Assembly: GCA_934373455.1 (NCBI GenBank)
Contig: CAKRON010000005.1
Span: 1-59,749, forward strand
DNA length: 59,749 bases
DNA from: an uncultured Marvinbryantia sp.
GTDB taxonomy: Bacteria; Bacillota; Clostridia; Lachnospirales; Lachnospiraceae
Direction: 5' to 3'
In this document: positions 8,336 to 18,517 of the stretch, one piece after another
Numbering within the stretch: position 1 is the first letter of the stretch
Layout: every line of letters starts with the position of its first letter
The notes under the pieces: model-generated
The model's database searches: none
What the model saw: only the letters and a program-made list of their open reading frames with translations
Told to the model about the DNA's origin: nothing
Translations under genes and position numbers: made by a program

Positions 8336-11300
8336 TTAAATCGTTGCGATATCAATCAAGGAAAGTTTTGTTACATCTGCATTTTCCAGACTGGATGCGA
8401 GCGCTCCTGCTGTATCTATGGCTGTCAGTACATTTACACCTGTTTCGATAGCATTTCGACGAATAACAAAACCATCTTTACTCTTGTCTACACCCTGAGA
8501 CGGGATATCAATAACCAAATCTATTTTATGTCCAAGAATCAGATCCAGAATGTTCGGTGATTCCTGTTCAATTTTACGTGTCAGGCGAACCTGCACATCA
8601 GCATCCATCAGAGCTTTGGCAGTTCCCTTTGTTGCAAAGATATTATAACCCAGTGCTTCAAAACGTTTTCCGATCTTGACTGCTTCTTCTTTATCCTCAT
8701 CACGAACGGTAATGATCATGTTGTGATGCTTCGGCAGGCGGATTCCGGCACCCAGGAATGCTTTGTAAAGTGCTTCATTAAATGTCTTTGCAATACCAAG
8801 ACACTCTCCTGTAGACTTCATTTCCGGTCCAAGGCTGATATCTGCACCACGGATCTTCTCAAAAGAGAATACCGGCATTTTGATAGCAAAATAATCTGCT
8901 TCTGGCTGAAGTCCCGGTTCATATCCCAGATCTTTGATCTTTGCGCCAAGAATTACTTTTGTAGCAAGCGGTACAATCGGAATACCTGTCACCTTACTGA
9001 TATATGGAACTGTACGGCTGGAACGAGGATTTACCTCGATAACATATACTTCTTCTCCACACACAATAAACTGAATATTAATCAATCCAATAACATGCAG
9101 GGACTGTGCAAGTCTTCTGGTGTATTCTTCAATAGTTTTCTTTACACTTTCACTGATGCTCTGTGCCGGATATACAGAAATACTGTCTCCGGAATGGATA
9201 CCTGCTCTCTCGATGTGTTCCATGATTCCAGGGATCAGAATATCTGTTCCATCACATACTGCATCTACTTCGATCTCTTTACCCATCAGGTATTTATCTA
9301 CCAAAATCGGGTGATCCTGTGCGATACGGTTGATAATTCCAATAAATTCATCCACGTCTTTATCATTGATCGCAATCTGCATACCCTGACCACCCAGCAC
9401 GTAAGATGGTCTTACAAGTACCGGATATCCCAGTTCATTAGCAGCTTTCTTTGCTTCTTCTGCTGTAAATACTGTATGTCCCTGTGGTCTCGGGATCTCG
9501 CATTTTTCCAGAATCTCATCAAACAGCTCACGGTCTTCTGCTGCATCTACATTTTCTGCGGAAGTTCCAAGAATTGGCACACCCATCTTCATCAGACTTT
9601 CTGTCAGTTTGATTGCTGTCTGTCCACCAAACTGTACAACGGCTCCGTCTGGCTTTTCGATATTTACAATATTTTCCACATCTTCCGGAGTCAATGGTTC
9701 AAAATATAGCTTATCTGCAATGTCAAAGTCTGTACTAACTGTTTCCGGATTGTTATTGATGATGATTGTCTCATAATTTTCTTTCGCAAATGCCCAGGTA
9801 CAATGTACGGAACAGAAGTCAAACTCGATTCCCTGTCCGATACGGATCGGACCGGAACCAAGAACCAGAACCTTCTTACGGTCATTGGTTTCCATTACTT
9901 CATTTTCACTGCCAAATACAGAATAGTAATATGGTGTGGTTGCAGCAAATTCTGCTGCACAGGTATCTACCATCTTATATGCTGCTGTAATGCCGTTTGC
10001 GTAACGCATTTCTTTGATCTGTTCTTCTGTCTTACCTGTCAGTCTGGCAATTACATTGTCCGGGAACTCGATTCTCTTTGCTTCTTTTAACAGTTCCGGA
10101 GTCAGTTCCTGATTCTTTAATGCATCTTCCATTTCTACCAGAATTGCCAGTTTATCAATAAACCAGATATCAATCTTCGTGATCTCATGAATTACTTCAT
10201 AGGAAATACCACGACGCAATGCTTCTGCTATAACCCAGATACGACGATCATCCACTTTTTTCAGCTGTTTCATCAGTCCATCTTCATCCAGATTGCTGAA
10301 ATCATAAGATAACAGACAGTCTACATGCTGCTCCAGGGAACGAATTGCTTTCATCAAAGCACCTTCAAAGTTATCACAAATACTCATAACTTCACCGGTA
10401 GCCTTCATCTGTGTTGTTAATGTATGTTCTGCACTGATAAACTTATCAAATGGAAGTCTTGGGATCTTAACTACACAGTAGTCCAGCATTGGTTCAAAGC
10501 TGGCATATGTCTTTCCTGTAATAGCATTCTTGATCTCATCCAATGTATAACCGAGTGCAATTTTAGCTGCTACTTTTGCAATCGGATAACCGGTCGCCTT
10601 AGAAGCCAGCGCTGAGGAACGGCTTACACGTGGGTTTACTTCAATAACGCAATATTCAAAACTGTCTGGGTTTAATGCATACTGCACATTACATCCACCT
10701 GTAATATTCAATTCACTGATAATATTCAGCGCAGATGTACGAAGCATCTGATATTCTTTATCACCCAATGTCTGAGATGGCGCAACAACAATACTATCAC
10801 CGGTGTGTACACCAACCGGGTCAATATTTTCCATATTACAAACTGTGATACAGTTTCCTGCACTGTCACGCATTACCTCGTATTCAATCTCTTTCCATCC
10901 TGCAATACAACGTTCTACCAGAACCTGTCCTACACGGGAAAGACGGAGACCATTTTCCAGAATTTCTGTCAGTTCTTCATAATTATGCGCAATTCCACCA
11001 CCGCTTCCGCCTAATGTATAAGCCGGACGAAGAACTACAGGATAGCCAATCGTCTGAGTAAATTCCACACCTTCTTCTACAGATTCTACTACTTTAGAAG
11101 CTGCGATCGGTTCATGGATTTTCTCCATGGTAAGTTTAAATTCCAGACGGTCTTCTGCTTTTTTAATGGTTTCGGCTGTCGTACCAATCAGACGAACACC
11201 CTGCTCCTTTAAAAATCCTCTTTCTTCCAGTTCCATAGCCAGGTTCAGACCTGCCTGACCCCCCAGTGTCGGAAGAACGCTGTCCGGTTTTTCTTTTATA

Positions 11301-11533
11301 ATCAACTGTTCCACAACTTCTACAGTAAGTGGCTCAATGTATACATGATCTGCAATATCCTTATCCGTCATAATAGTAGCCGGATTAGAGTTCAATAATA
11401 CTACTTCGATTCCTTCTTCTTTCAGTGATCGGCACGCCTGAGTTCCGGCATAGTCAAATTCTGCAGCCTGGCCGATTACAATAGGACCAGAACCGATTAC
11501 AAGTACTTTCTTAATATCTGGGTTCTTTGGCAT
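8336..11533 (-). CDS. carB: Carbamoyl-phosphate synthase large subunit
   Basis: 1065 residues, the normal length for CarB. Two homologous halves each hold an ATP-grasp domain: the first starts KVLVIGSGPIVIGQAAEFDYAG, the second near residue 555 has VLVLGSGPIRIGQGIEFDFCS. The C-terminal allosteric MGS-like domain (about 930-1065) has a short C-terminal tail. The enzyme makes carbamoyl phosphate from bicarbonate, ATP and ammonia delivered by CarA, for pyrimidines and arginine. The start codon overlaps the carA stop as TAATG, so the two are translationally coupled. Confidence 0.98.
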   Translation of the reverse strand: MPKNPDIKKVLVIGSGPIVIGQAAEFDYAGTQACRSLKEEGIEVVLLNSNPATIMTDKDIADHVYIEPLTVEVVEQLIIKEKPDSVLPTLGGQAGLNLAMELEERGFLKEQGVRLIGTTAETIKKAEDRLEFKLTMEKIHEPIAASKVVESVEEGVEFTQTIGYPVVLRPAYTLGGSGGGIAHNYEELTEILENGLRLSRVGQVLVERCIAGWKEIEYEVMRDSAGNCITVCNMENIDPVGVHTGDSIVVAPSQTLGDKEYQMLRTSALNIISELNITGGCNVQYALNPDSFEYCVIEVNPRVSRSSALASKATGYPIAKVAAKIALGYTLDEIKNAITGKTYASFEPMLDYCVVKIPRLPFDKFISAEHTLTTQMKATGEVMSICDNFEGALMKAIRSLEQHVDCLLSYDFSNLDEDGLMKQLKKVDDRRIWVIAEALRRGISYEVIHEITKIDIWFIDKLAILVEMEDALKNQELTPELLKEAKRIEFPDNVIARLTGKTEEQIKEMRYANGITAAYKMVDTCAAEFAATTPYYYSVFGSENEVMETNDRKKVLVLGSGPIRIGQGIEFDFCSVHCTWAFAKENYETIIINNNPETVSTDFDIADKLYFEPLTPEDVENIVNIEKPDGAVVQFGGQTAIKLTESLMKMGVPILGTSAENVDAAEDRELFDEILEKCEIPRPQGHTVFTAEEAKKAANELGYPVLVRPSYVLGGQGMQIAINDKDVDEFIGIINRIAQDHPILVDKYLMGKEIEVDAVCDGTDILIPGIMEHIERAGIHSGDSISVYPAQSISESVKKTIEEYTRRLAQSLHVIGLINIQFIVCGEEVYVIEVNPRSSRTVPYISKVTGIPIVPLATKVILGAKIKDLGYEPGLQPEADYFAIKMPVFSFEKIRGADISLGPEMKSTGECLGIAKTFNEALYKAFLGAGIRLPKHHNMIITVRDEDKEEAVKIGKRFEALGYNIFATKGTAKALMDADVQVRLTRKIEQESPNILDLILGHKIDLVIDIPSQGVDKSKDGFVIRRNAIETGVNVLTAIDTAGALASSLENADVTKLSLIDIATI

Positions 11534-12606
11534 TACTGATTCACCTCCATCATATTCATAAAACGATCAAACAGATATCCGGAATCCTGTGGTCCAGGGC
11601 ATGCTTCCGGATGGAACTGTACTGTAAAGATATTCTTTCCTGTATATGCCAGACCTTCATTTGTTCCGTCATTTACATTTGTAAAAGCCGGCACTGCAAC
11701 TGCTGGATCAAGCGTATCTGTATTTACTACATATCCATGGTTCTGAGAAGAAATATATACTCTTCCGGTCTTCAGATCTTTCACCGGATGATTGCCGCCA
11801 CGATGACCATACTTCATCTTGTAGGTATCTGCACCATTTGCCAGTGCCATCAACTGATGTCCCAGACAAATTGCAAAAATCGGCACATTACTTTCGTATA
11901 ATTTCTTTATTTCTTCAATGATAGAAGTACATTCTTTTGGATCCCCAGGGCCGTTAGAAAGCATAATACCGTCCGGATGATCTGCCAGAATTTCTTCTGC
12001 TGTAGTAAGTGCCGGGTATACTGTTACCTGACATCCTCGTTCATTCAGACTTCTTGCAATATTTTTCTTTGCGCCAAAATCCATCAGCGCAACTTTCGGT
12101 CCATTACCTTCCAGTACATATTTTTCACTGCAAGTTACCTTCTCTACTACTTTGCCTGTAGTGTACTCTTTAAGTTTTGGAAGAATCTCATCCAAATTAT
12201 AATTTTCATTCGTGGTAATCATACCGTTCATGGTACCCTTCTCACGAAGAATTTTTGTCAATGCTCTTGTATCAATTCCGGCGATACCTGGAATATCATT
12301 TTTTGCAAGAAAGTCCTGAATCGTTCCATGAGACCGGAAATTGCTTGGAATTCTGGAAAGTTCACGCACGATGTAGGCATCCGGCCATGGCCTCTCTGAC
12401 TCCATATCTTCATAACAGATACCATAATTACCAATCAGTGGATATGTCATCACAACAGCCTGTCCTGCATAGGACGGATCTGTTAAAACCTCCAAGTATC
12501 CTGTCATAGAAGTATTAAATACAATCTCACTGATCACTTCCCGTGTTGATCCGATGCTCTGTCCGCAAAATACTGTACCATCTTCCAATATAAGGAATGC
12601 TTTCAT
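11533..12606 (-). CDS. carA: Carbamoyl-phosphate synthase small (glutaminase) subunit
   Basis: 357 residues from the ATG at 12606 (MKAFLILEDGTVF), which has an AAGGCAGG site upstream. The open frame continues 44 codons further, but that stretch contains the promoter and a terminator hairpin, so it is leader rather than coding. The N-terminal CPSase_sm domain is followed by a class-I glutamine amidotransferase domain with the nucleophile elbow FAICLGHQ (Cys) and the His-Glu pair in QFHPEACPGP. It supplies ammonia to CarB through the intersubunit tunnel. Confidence 0.97.
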   Translation of the reverse strand: MKAFLILEDGTVFCGQSIGSTREVISEIVFNTSMTGYLEVLTDPSYAGQAVVMTYPLIGNYGICYEDMESERPWPDAYIVRELSRIPSNFRSHGTIQDFLAKNDIPGIAGIDTRALTKILREKGTMNGMITTNENYNLDEILPKLKEYTTGKVVEKVTCSEKYVLEGNGPKVALMDFGAKKNIARSLNERGCQVTVYPALTTAEEILADHPDGIMLSNGPGDPKECTSIIEEIKKLYESNVPIFAICLGHQLMALANGADTYKMKYGHRGGNHPVKDLKTGRVYISSQNHGYVVNTDTLDPAVAVPAFTNVNDGTNEGLAYTGKNIFTVQFHPEACPGPQDSGYLFDRFMNMMEVNQ

Positions 12607-12642
12607 TTGTAAACCTGCCTTTCTTATTGTTTGTTTTATGCT

Positions 12643-12687
12643 AAAAAGGGAACAGAACGACTGCAAGAATACATGTGTTCTCTTCCC
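12643..12687 (-). promoter_or_regulatory. Terminator hairpin in the carAB leader (candidate attenuator)
   Basis: Within the roughly 95-base leader of carA, GGGAAGAGAAC pairs with GTTCTGTTCCC (one mismatch), loop of about 18 bases, followed by TTTTT. It lies between the promoter and the carA ribosome binding site, where it would terminate the carAB transcript unless relieved. Confidence 0.65.
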
Positions 12688-12709
12688 TCCTTCATCCCAA
12701 ATTGCAAAT

Positions 12710-12738
12710 ATGATAGCATACTCGTTTCTGTTTTTCAA
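12710..12738 (-). promoter_or_regulatory. Promoter of carAB
   Basis: Minus-strand TTGAAA and TATCAT separated by 17 bases. The predicted start of transcription is near 12703, just before the leader hairpin. Confidence 0.65.
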
Positions 12739-12838
12739 CCCATTTTGCAGTAATTTTTTTGTTTCTTTTCAAATGCTTGTTAATATTGATTAAATATGCT
12801 ATTCTGAAAAAAATCCTGACTTTAAACTTGCATACTGT

Positions 12839-12858
12839 GGGGGACTGACAAGTCCCCC
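12839..12858. terminator. GC-rich hairpin after the SpoIID-like gene
   Basis: A perfect 8-base stem GGGGGACT / AGTCCCCC with loop GACA. It lies 9 bases beyond the stop of the upstream minus-strand gene. No T-run follows on the minus strand, so termination is likely but weakly supported. Confidence 0.5.
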
Positions 12859-12866
12859 TCTTATTT

Positions 12867-14135
12867 TCATGGATTTAATTCTGCTATTCTTGTCACTCCG
12901 ACATAAATTTCCTGAATTTTATACCAGGTTCTTTTTCCTACTATCCCATCCTGCGTTAATCCAAAAATTCCCTGAAAAGTCAAAACGGCTTTTTCCGTTT
13001 CTGGTCCATAGATGCCATCTGCTACCAGTTTGGGAATCAGTGGGTAATTATTAGAAATGGCATTGAGCTGTTCCTGTATCTGCAATACCGCTTCTCCCAC
13101 AGACCCTCTTTTCAGGGCATATCCAGGCCAGGATGCCGGAATCCCGGCGACCTGCTCAGCCTGATTGATATATAAAGAATCTCCGTAATAGTACCGCAAG
13201 ATTTCAATTGCCGTATATCCCTTGTCTCCAAATGCCTTTGAACCCCACTGACTCATCCACTGAGGACAGGTCACGCGGCTGCCATCACAGTATTGCGTCA
13301 GAATCGGCTGCTTCACATTTGGTCTGGAAAGATAATTTTCAAATATTTCATCTACTGTCTCTGAAATGCTCTCAAACACGTTCCGGCCATAAATCCATTT
13401 ATGATCAAATGCCGTAGACGATGTAATCGTAAAGTCATACCCCTTGTTCCGATACCACTCCGTATATACGCGGTTCAAGGTAAATGACATAATTGCCAAC
13501 ACATTGGCTATGATCGTCTCTTTCGGCCAGGTCGGATAGATCTCACTGGATGCCACATTTTTAATGTAATCCTTATATCGAACATAATAATCCCCCGCTG
13601 TGGTGTCTCGCGGACTTCCATCATGTACTACTACGTATTCCGGAATGACCACACGACGCAATACAATTTCTCCTGACTGATTCACTGGTTTAATCTCAGC
13701 TTCTGCTATTTTCGGCGGATAGTTTCCATACAGCGTATGTGGCGGTATGGCAGTGACTTCCGGCGGTCGTCCCTGCTCCAACGGACGCAGCCGAATGTTT
13801 TGCAGTGATAATTCTCCTGACATGACCTCTGCACCGCTGACTGTCACCGGTTCATATCCTTCTGCAGAGACTTTAATCGTGTATTCTGAATAAGGCTGAA
13901 CTTCTCCCGGCTGCATACTATACTCCAACGGCGGTGTTTTCAATTCCAGCATATCTGTATTACCATTCTGATCCGTCTTTACCTCTTCCAAAATCCGATC
14001 CGGTTCCCCTGTATAGGAAATATCTACTGCTGCATTCTCTATTGGTACGGTACGAAGTGCCGATTCCACATTGACCTTCAATTCCCCCCTGTCTACATTA
14101 TCTGTCTGCAACACACGCATACCTGATTTTCTCAT
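12867..14135 (-). CDS. Divergent SpoIID-like protein with C-terminal peptidoglycan-binding domain
   Basis: 422 residues from the ATG preceded by GCGAGG; two upstream in-frame ATGs lack sites. Three regions are visible: an N-terminal beta-rich, carboxypeptidase-regulatory-like segment (about 1-120); a middle region (about 165-300) with VRYKDYIKNVASSEIYPTWP and later VLAIMSFTLNRV, resembling the SpoIID/LytB fold where VxxxDYLxGVVxxEMP is usual; and a PG_binding_1 domain (about 345-410) with GSVGEAVLQIQEQL, DGIYGPETEKAV and DGIVGKRTWYKI. No signal peptide or membrane helix is present, which would suit a mother-cell or spore-coat protein. The function is uncertain; a role in spore cortex or coat is inference. 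Confidence 0.6.
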   Translation of the reverse strand: MRKSGMRVLQTDNVDRGELKVNVESALRTVPIENAAVDISYTGEPDRILEEVKTDQNGNTDMLELKTPPLEYSMQPGEVQPYSEYTIKVSAEGYEPVTVSGAEVMSGELSLQNIRLRPLEQGRPPEVTAIPPHTLYGNYPPKIAEAEIKPVNQSGEIVLRRVVIPEYVVVHDGSPRDTTAGDYYVRYKDYIKNVASSEIYPTWPKETIIANVLAIMSFTLNRVYTEWYRNKGYDFTITSSTAFDHKWIYGRNVFESISETVDEIFENYLSRPNVKQPILTQYCDGSRVTCPQWMSQWGSKAFGDKGYTAIEILRYYYGDSLYINQAEQVAGIPASWPGYALKRGSVGEAVLQIQEQLNAISNNYPLIPKLVADGIYGPETEKAVLTFQGIFGLTQDGIVGKRTWYKIQEIYVGVTRIAELNP

Positions 14136-14262
14136 AATGACCTCGCATATTTTCTCTTCATATGTTATGCAGATCATGCAAAAATAGTTTATAAAAACAT
14201 AAAAAAGCCAAGACGAATGAATTCTTCTGCATCATCCAGAATTTCTCTGATCTGTGTTCTTT

Positions 14263-15456
14263 CTATTCTGAAATCTTATCCAGTACGGAAGTTCCAATGG
14301 TACCTTCCGGCATCTTCAATCCAAAATTGTCTGTAATCGTTGCACCAATCACAGCGAATGTATCTGCTTCATCCAACTGTGTTCCCTGCTTCATGGATGG
14401 GGAATATGCCAGAAACGGTACTTTTTCTCTTGTATGATCGGTTCCTGTGTGGGTTGGGTCATTTCCATGATCCGCGGTGATAATCAGAAGGTCATCATCC
14501 TTTAATTCTTTCAGAAATTCTCCTAGCTTGACATCAAAACGCTCCAGTTCTTCTGCATATCCCTTTACATCTCTGCGGTGTCCCCACAACGCATCAAAAT
14601 CAACCAGGTTCACAAAACACAATCCACGGAACTCTCTCTTCGCAATCTCAATGGTCTGTTCCATACCATGCACAGAACTCTTGGATTTATTAGACTCTGT
14701 TAAACCCTCTCCATCAAAAATATCATAGATCTTTCCGACTGAAATCACATCCAGTCCTGCATCCTTTAATACATTCAACGCAGTTCTTCCAAATGGCTTC
14801 AATGCATAATCATGCCGGTTGCTGGTACGTTTGAATTCGCCTTTTTTCTTTCCAATATATGGTCTGGCGATGACACGTCCTACCTTCCATTCATCCTTCA
14901 TGGTCAGTTCCCGCGCAATCTCACAGCAACGATACAGTTCATCCAGTCCAAAGGTCTCCTCATTTCCACAAATCTGAAGTACTGAATCTGCAGAAGTATA
15001 CACAATCATATGACCGGTGGCAATCTCTTCTTCTGCCAGTTCATCCAGGATCGCTGTTCCGCTTGCACTCTTATTGCCGATCACTTTATGCCCTGTACGT
15101 TTCTCCAGCTCTGCTATTAGCTCCGGCGGAAATCCATGCTCGGTAAATGTCTGAAATGGTGTGGTAATCTGAAGTCCCATCATCTCCCAGTGTCCCGTCA
15201 TAGTATCCTTTCCCTTACTGGCCTCACGCATCTTCATATACTTAGCCTGTGGTACCTCTGCCGGTGCCACGCCCTGTAGTGTATGCAGATTTGCCATACC
15301 AAGCTTCTGAAGATTTGGAATCTGAAAATTCTCTGTATGTTCTGCAATATGTCCCAGTGTATCACAGCCTGCATCTCCATACTGCGCTGCATCCGGCATA
15401 GCCCCTACCCCAAGGGAATCAATCACAATTGTAAAAATACGGTTATACTTTTTCAT
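14263..15456 (-). CDS. deoB: Phosphopentomutase
   Basis: 397 residues, full length for DeoB. The alkaline-phosphatase-like fold is shown by [12 protein letters not shown] at the N-terminus, [13 protein letters not shown] near residue 80 (catalytic Thr region) and the metal-binding [19 protein letters not shown] near 325. It interconverts ribose-1-phosphate and ribose-5-phosphate (also deoxyribose forms). It follows the uridine phosphorylase gene by 8 bases, forming a two-gene nucleoside salvage operon. Confidence 0.97.
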   Translation of the reverse strand: MKKYNRIFTIVIDSLGVGAMPDAAQYGDAGCDTLGHIAEHTENFQIPNLQKLGMANLHTLQGVAPAEVPQAKYMKMREASKGKDTMTGHWEMMGLQITTPFQTFTEHGFPPELIAELEKRTGHKVIGNKSASGTAILDELAEEEIATGHMIVYTSADSVLQICGNEETFGLDELYRCCEIARELTMKDEWKVGRVIARPYIGKKKGEFKRTSNRHDYALKPFGRTALNVLKDAGLDVISVGKIYDIFDGEGLTESNKSKSSVHGMEQTIEIAKREFRGLCFVNLVDFDALWGHRRDVKGYAEELERFDVKLGEFLKELKDDDLLIITADHGNDPTHTGTDHTREKVPFLAYSPSMKQGTQLDEADTFAVIGATITDNFGLKMPEGTIGTSVLDKISE

Positions 15457-15464
15457 TTTCTCAC

Positions 15465-16247
15465 CTATTTCTTTTCCCGGTCTGCCTTAATCAACTTACG
15501 GATTGCTTCCACTCCTACTGTAATCGCTGCTTCTGTATCATGCATAATTGGATTTTCCATTCCCAGTGCGTTTCTCTCCTGATTTCCCACTACTAAAAAA
15601 TTCGATCCACAACGCACTCTTAAATGCTGTGCGACAATAAATAACGCTGCCGATTCCATCTCAGAAGCTTTGCAGCCCATACGTTTCCAGGCTTCCCATT
15701 TATTCATTAATTCATAGCTTACCGGCATTCTCTCTGGTTCATGCTGTCCATAAAAAGCATCTTTGCACTGTACCACACCGGTATGATAAGTATACCCCAG
15801 ATCTTTGCATGCTGCAACCAATGCATTGGCTACTTCCAGATCTGCTACGGCAGGATATTCAATCGGTGCATATTCTCGGCTGGTGCCTTCCATCCTGACA
15901 GCACCGGTAGCAACTACAATATCTCCACCTTTCACATCCAGTTCTATTCCACCGCAGGTACCTACACGAATAAAAGTATCTGCTCCGCAAAGTACCAGTT
16001 CTTCCATCGCAATCGATGCAGACGGTCCACCGATACCGGTAGATGTCACGCTCACCTTTTCTCCATCCAGATAACCGGTATACGTCACAAATTCTCTGCT
16101 GTCCGCCACCAGCTTTGCATCATCAAAATGCTTTGCAATCTTCTCACATCTCTTCGGATCGCCAGGCAGAATCACATAACGTCCCACATCGCCCGGTCTG
16201 ATCTGCAAATGATACTGTAATCCAACTTCTCCTGAATAATTCTGCAT
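15465..16247 (-). CDS. udp: Uridine phosphorylase-type nucleoside phosphorylase
   Basis: 260 residues from the ATG preceded by GCGAGAAG; a longer frame starts 30 bases upstream. Motifs of the NP-I family are [14 protein letters not shown], the phosphate-binding RVGTCGGIE near residue 100, and [17 protein letters not shown] near 195 (the MEsaalf segment contacts ribose). It cleaves uridine with phosphate to uracil and ribose-1-phosphate, which DeoB, encoded 8 bases downstream, converts to ribose-5-phosphate. The uridine rather than purine preference is judged from overall likeness only. Confidence 0.85.
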   Translation of the reverse strand: MQNYSGEVGLQYHLQIRPGDVGRYVILPGDPKRCEKIAKHFDDAKLVADSREFVTYTGYLDGEKVSVTSTGIGGPSASIAMEELVLCGADTFIRVGTCGGIELDVKGGDIVVATGAVRMEGTSREYAPIEYPAVADLEVANALVAACKDLGYTYHTGVVQCKDAFYGQHEPERMPVSYELMNKWEAWKRMGCKASEMESAALFIVAQHLRVRCGSNFLVVGNQERNALGMENPIMHDTEAAITVGVEAIRKLIKADREKK

Positions 16248-16303
16248 AATATTCTTCTCGCCCCCATTTTTATACATGTATAGTTATCTCAGTTGTTTTG
16301 ACT

Positions 16304-16332
16304 ATTTTATACCCATGCTTGTATAATTTCAA
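16304..16332 (-). promoter_or_regulatory. Promoter of the udp-deoB operon
   Basis: Minus-strand TTGAAA and TAAAAT, 17 bases apart, located just after the nitroreductase stop and about 57 bases before the udp start. Confidence 0.55.
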
Positions 16333-16335
16333 TAT

Positions 16336-17061
16336 TTACTCATACTGCTCCAGATATTCCCTCACGGATCTGGTCATCTCTTTTGAAAAATCAGAGTTAT
16401 ATTTTCTCTTACAAAATGCCTGACACCACTCTTCAAAAGAGTGATGCTGGCATTTGTGTGCGAACATCTGACGCAGTTCTTCCCCTTTCATGCTGTGATA
16501 ACCATTCTCATGAACGATATATTTCATCTCACAGCGTTCCGGCTTTTTCCTCTCTTTCTGTTGCTGTGTCGGCCATCCGAATACCAGCATTGCAGCCGGG
16601 AACACATACTCCGGCAAATTCAAAATCTTTCTCTGTTCTTCACAGTTCTCCATAATATCTCCAATATAACAAGAACCGATTCCCAGGCTTTCTGCTGCCA
16701 TTACTGCATTCTGCGCTGCAATCACAGTATCCGTAACTGCCAGCATCAGATCTCCCACTCCCGGAAGCCGTGGCTGACAATCTGCTTCCAGATATGCATC
16801 ATACCATTTTTTACAATCAGCACAGAATACCAATACCATTGATGCTTTTGCGATAAATGGCTGATGGTCGCAAGTCTCTGCCAATGCATCTTTCAATTTC
16901 TGATCGGTGACATCAATAATTGTATACAACTGTTGGCATCCTGCGGAAGGTGCCTGTACAGCTGCATTTAAAATTTCCCATTTTAATTCATTCGAAATCG
17001 GTCTGTCTTCATACGCTCTCATAGATTTTCTGCGATATAAATTTTCTATCATCTGGTTCAT
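16336..17061 (-). CDS. Nitroreductase family flavoprotein
   Basis: 241 residues from the ATG preceded by CAGGAG; an ATG 21 bases upstream has no site. The N-terminal RRKSMRAYEDRPI and APSAGCQQLY are the FMN-contacting motifs of the nitroreductase family, and LGIGSCYIGDIMEN near residue 118 is the usual FMN-phosphate loop. The C-terminal 55 residues hold several His and Cys (MFAHKCQHHSFEEWCQAFCKRKYN) and look like the extra tail often seen in clostridial members. It is a cytoplasmic NAD(P)H-dependent reductase; the natural substrate is unknown. Divergent from the MATE gene. Confidence 0.85.
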   Translation of the reverse strand: MNQMIENLYRRKSMRAYEDRPISNELKWEILNAAVQAPSAGCQQLYTIIDVTDQKLKDALAETCDHQPFIAKASMVLVFCADCKKWYDAYLEADCQPRLPGVGDLMLAVTDTVIAAQNAVMAAESLGIGSCYIGDIMENCEEQRKILNLPEYVFPAAMLVFGWPTQQQKERKKPERCEMKYIVHENGYHSMKGEELRQMFAHKCQHHSFEEWCQAFCKRKYNSDFSKEMTRSVREYLEQYE

Positions 17062-17085
17062 ATTTCCACTCCTGTAAATCAAATA

Positions 17086-17114
17086 TTTACATATAGAATA
17101 CCTCTTGTTATACT
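17086..17114 (+). promoter_or_regulatory. Promoter of the MATE exporter gene
   Basis: TTTACA and TATACT with a 17-base spacer, ending 32 bases before the start codon. Confidence 0.55.
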
Positions 17115-17146
17115 ATTAAAGCAAGTAATAAAAGGGGATGATTTAT

Positions 17147-18517
17147 ATGAAACAAATTGATTTTGAACATGGTACGGTAACAGGAAATATTCTGGGCACT
17201 GCTATGCCGCTTCTGGTTGCACAAATCCTGAATCTGTTATACAACATCGTAGACCGTATCTATATTGCCCGGATTCCTCAGACAGGGACTGCTGCACTTG
17301 GCGCCGTCGGACTATGCTTTCCTCTGATTGTCATTATCACAGCCTTTGCCAATTTGTTCAGCAGTGGCGGCGCGCCTCTTTTTTCCATTTACAGAGGAAA
17401 AAAGAAAGAGCATGATGCCGTATGTATTATGAATACTTCTTTCTCCATGCTCTGTATCTGTGCTATTTTATTGATGGTCATTGGTCTTTTACTGGCCAAA
17501 CCTATTCTGATCTTATTCGGTGCCTCAGATGATGCATTACTTTACGCCCTTCCATATTTGAGACTCTATCTGATCGGTACCCTGCCATCCATGATTGCAG
17601 TGGGCATGAATCCCTTTATCAATGCACAAGGCTATTCCGTCATTGGTATGTTTTCTGTTGCGATTGGTGCCTTAGCTAATCTGCTTTTGGATCCTCTGTT
17701 TATCTTTGTTTTTGGTTTTGGTGTGCAGGGTGCTGCCATTGCAACGGTGATTTCTCAGTGCTTTTCTGCTATATTTGTTCTGTTTTTTCTTACCAGAAAA
17801 ACTGAGCTGAACGTGCGTTTTCTGCGTTTTGATGAATTCTCAAAGAGTCTGACTTTCGCTAAAAATATTGTCAGTCTTGGAACTGCCGGCTTTATCATGC
17901 AGCTGACCAACAGTTTGGTGACAATCTGCTGCAACAACGTACTTTCTGTCACCGGCGGTGATATCTATATCTCTGTTATGACAATTGTATCCAGTATCCG
18001 CCAGTTGGTTGAGACGCCAATCTCTGCTATCAACGAGGGGACTTCTCCTATTTTAAGCTACAACTACGGTGCCAGACGTCCTGCAAGAATTCGAAAATCT
18101 ATCCAGGTTATGAGTATCATGATTCTTGGCTACACAGCCCTTATGTGGGGTCTGATCATTCTGACTCCCGGCATGCTGATTCGTGTATTTAGTTCGGATA
18201 CTGCTCTGATTCAAGACTCTATTCCTGCCCTGCATCAGTACTTTGCCGCATTTATTTTTATGGATCTGCAATATATCGGACAGACTGTTTTTAAATCTTT
18301 AAATAAAAAGAAGCAGGCGATTTTCTTCTCCCTGCTTCGTAAAGTATTTATTGTCGTTCCACTGACTTATCTGATGCCTTATACACTGCATATGGGCACG
18401 AAAGGTGTCTTTCTGGCAGAACCTATATCGAATGTCATTGGCGGAAGTCTTTGCTTCCTTACCATGCTGTATATCGTACTGCCAGAACTGAAACGTATGG
18501 ATGCTGCTTCTAATTAA
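17147..18517 (+). CDS. MATE family efflux transporter
   Basis: 456 residues from the ATG that lies 9 bases after AAAGGGG. About 12 hydrophobic segments in two similar halves. The N-terminal half has IVDRIYIARIPQTGTAALGAVGLCFP and the second begins near residue 235 with LGTAGFIMQLTNSLVTICCNN, as in MATE exporters of the DinF/MepA type. They use Na+ or H+ gradients to export cationic compounds. Its last four bases overlap the stop of the convergent LUD gene. Substrate unknown. Confidence 0.9.
   Translation: MKQIDFEHGTVTGNILGTAMPLLVAQILNLLYNIVDRIYIARIPQTGTAALGAVGLCFPLIVIITAFANLFSSGGAPLFSIYRGKKKEHDAVCIMNTSFSMLCICAILLMVIGLLLAKPILILFGASDDALLYALPYLRLYLIGTLPSMIAVGMNPFINAQGYSVIGMFSVAIGALANLLLDPLFIFVFGFGVQGAAIATVISQCFSAIFVLFFLTRKTELNVRFLRFDEFSKSLTFAKNIVSLGTAGFIMQLTNSLVTICCNNVLSVTGGDIYISVMTIVSSIRQLVETPISAINEGTSPILSYNYGARRPARIRKSIQVMSIMILGYTALMWGLIILTPGMLIRVFSSDTALIQDSIPALHQYFAAFIFMDLQYIGQTVFKSLNKKKQAIFFSLLRKVFIVVPLTYLMPYTLHMGTKGVFLAEPISNVIGGSLCFLTMLYIVLPELKRMDAASN

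Noticed and set aside
8723..9709. A 328-codon plus-strand frame opposite carB
   Set aside because: It is antisense to a full-length, highly conserved gene and its protein is rich in Cys, Phe and His with no recognisable domain, as expected of a shadow frame.
12607..12738. N-terminal extension of CarA by 44 codons
   Set aside because: The stretch contains the carAB promoter and leader hairpin, and known CarA proteins begin at the internal Met.
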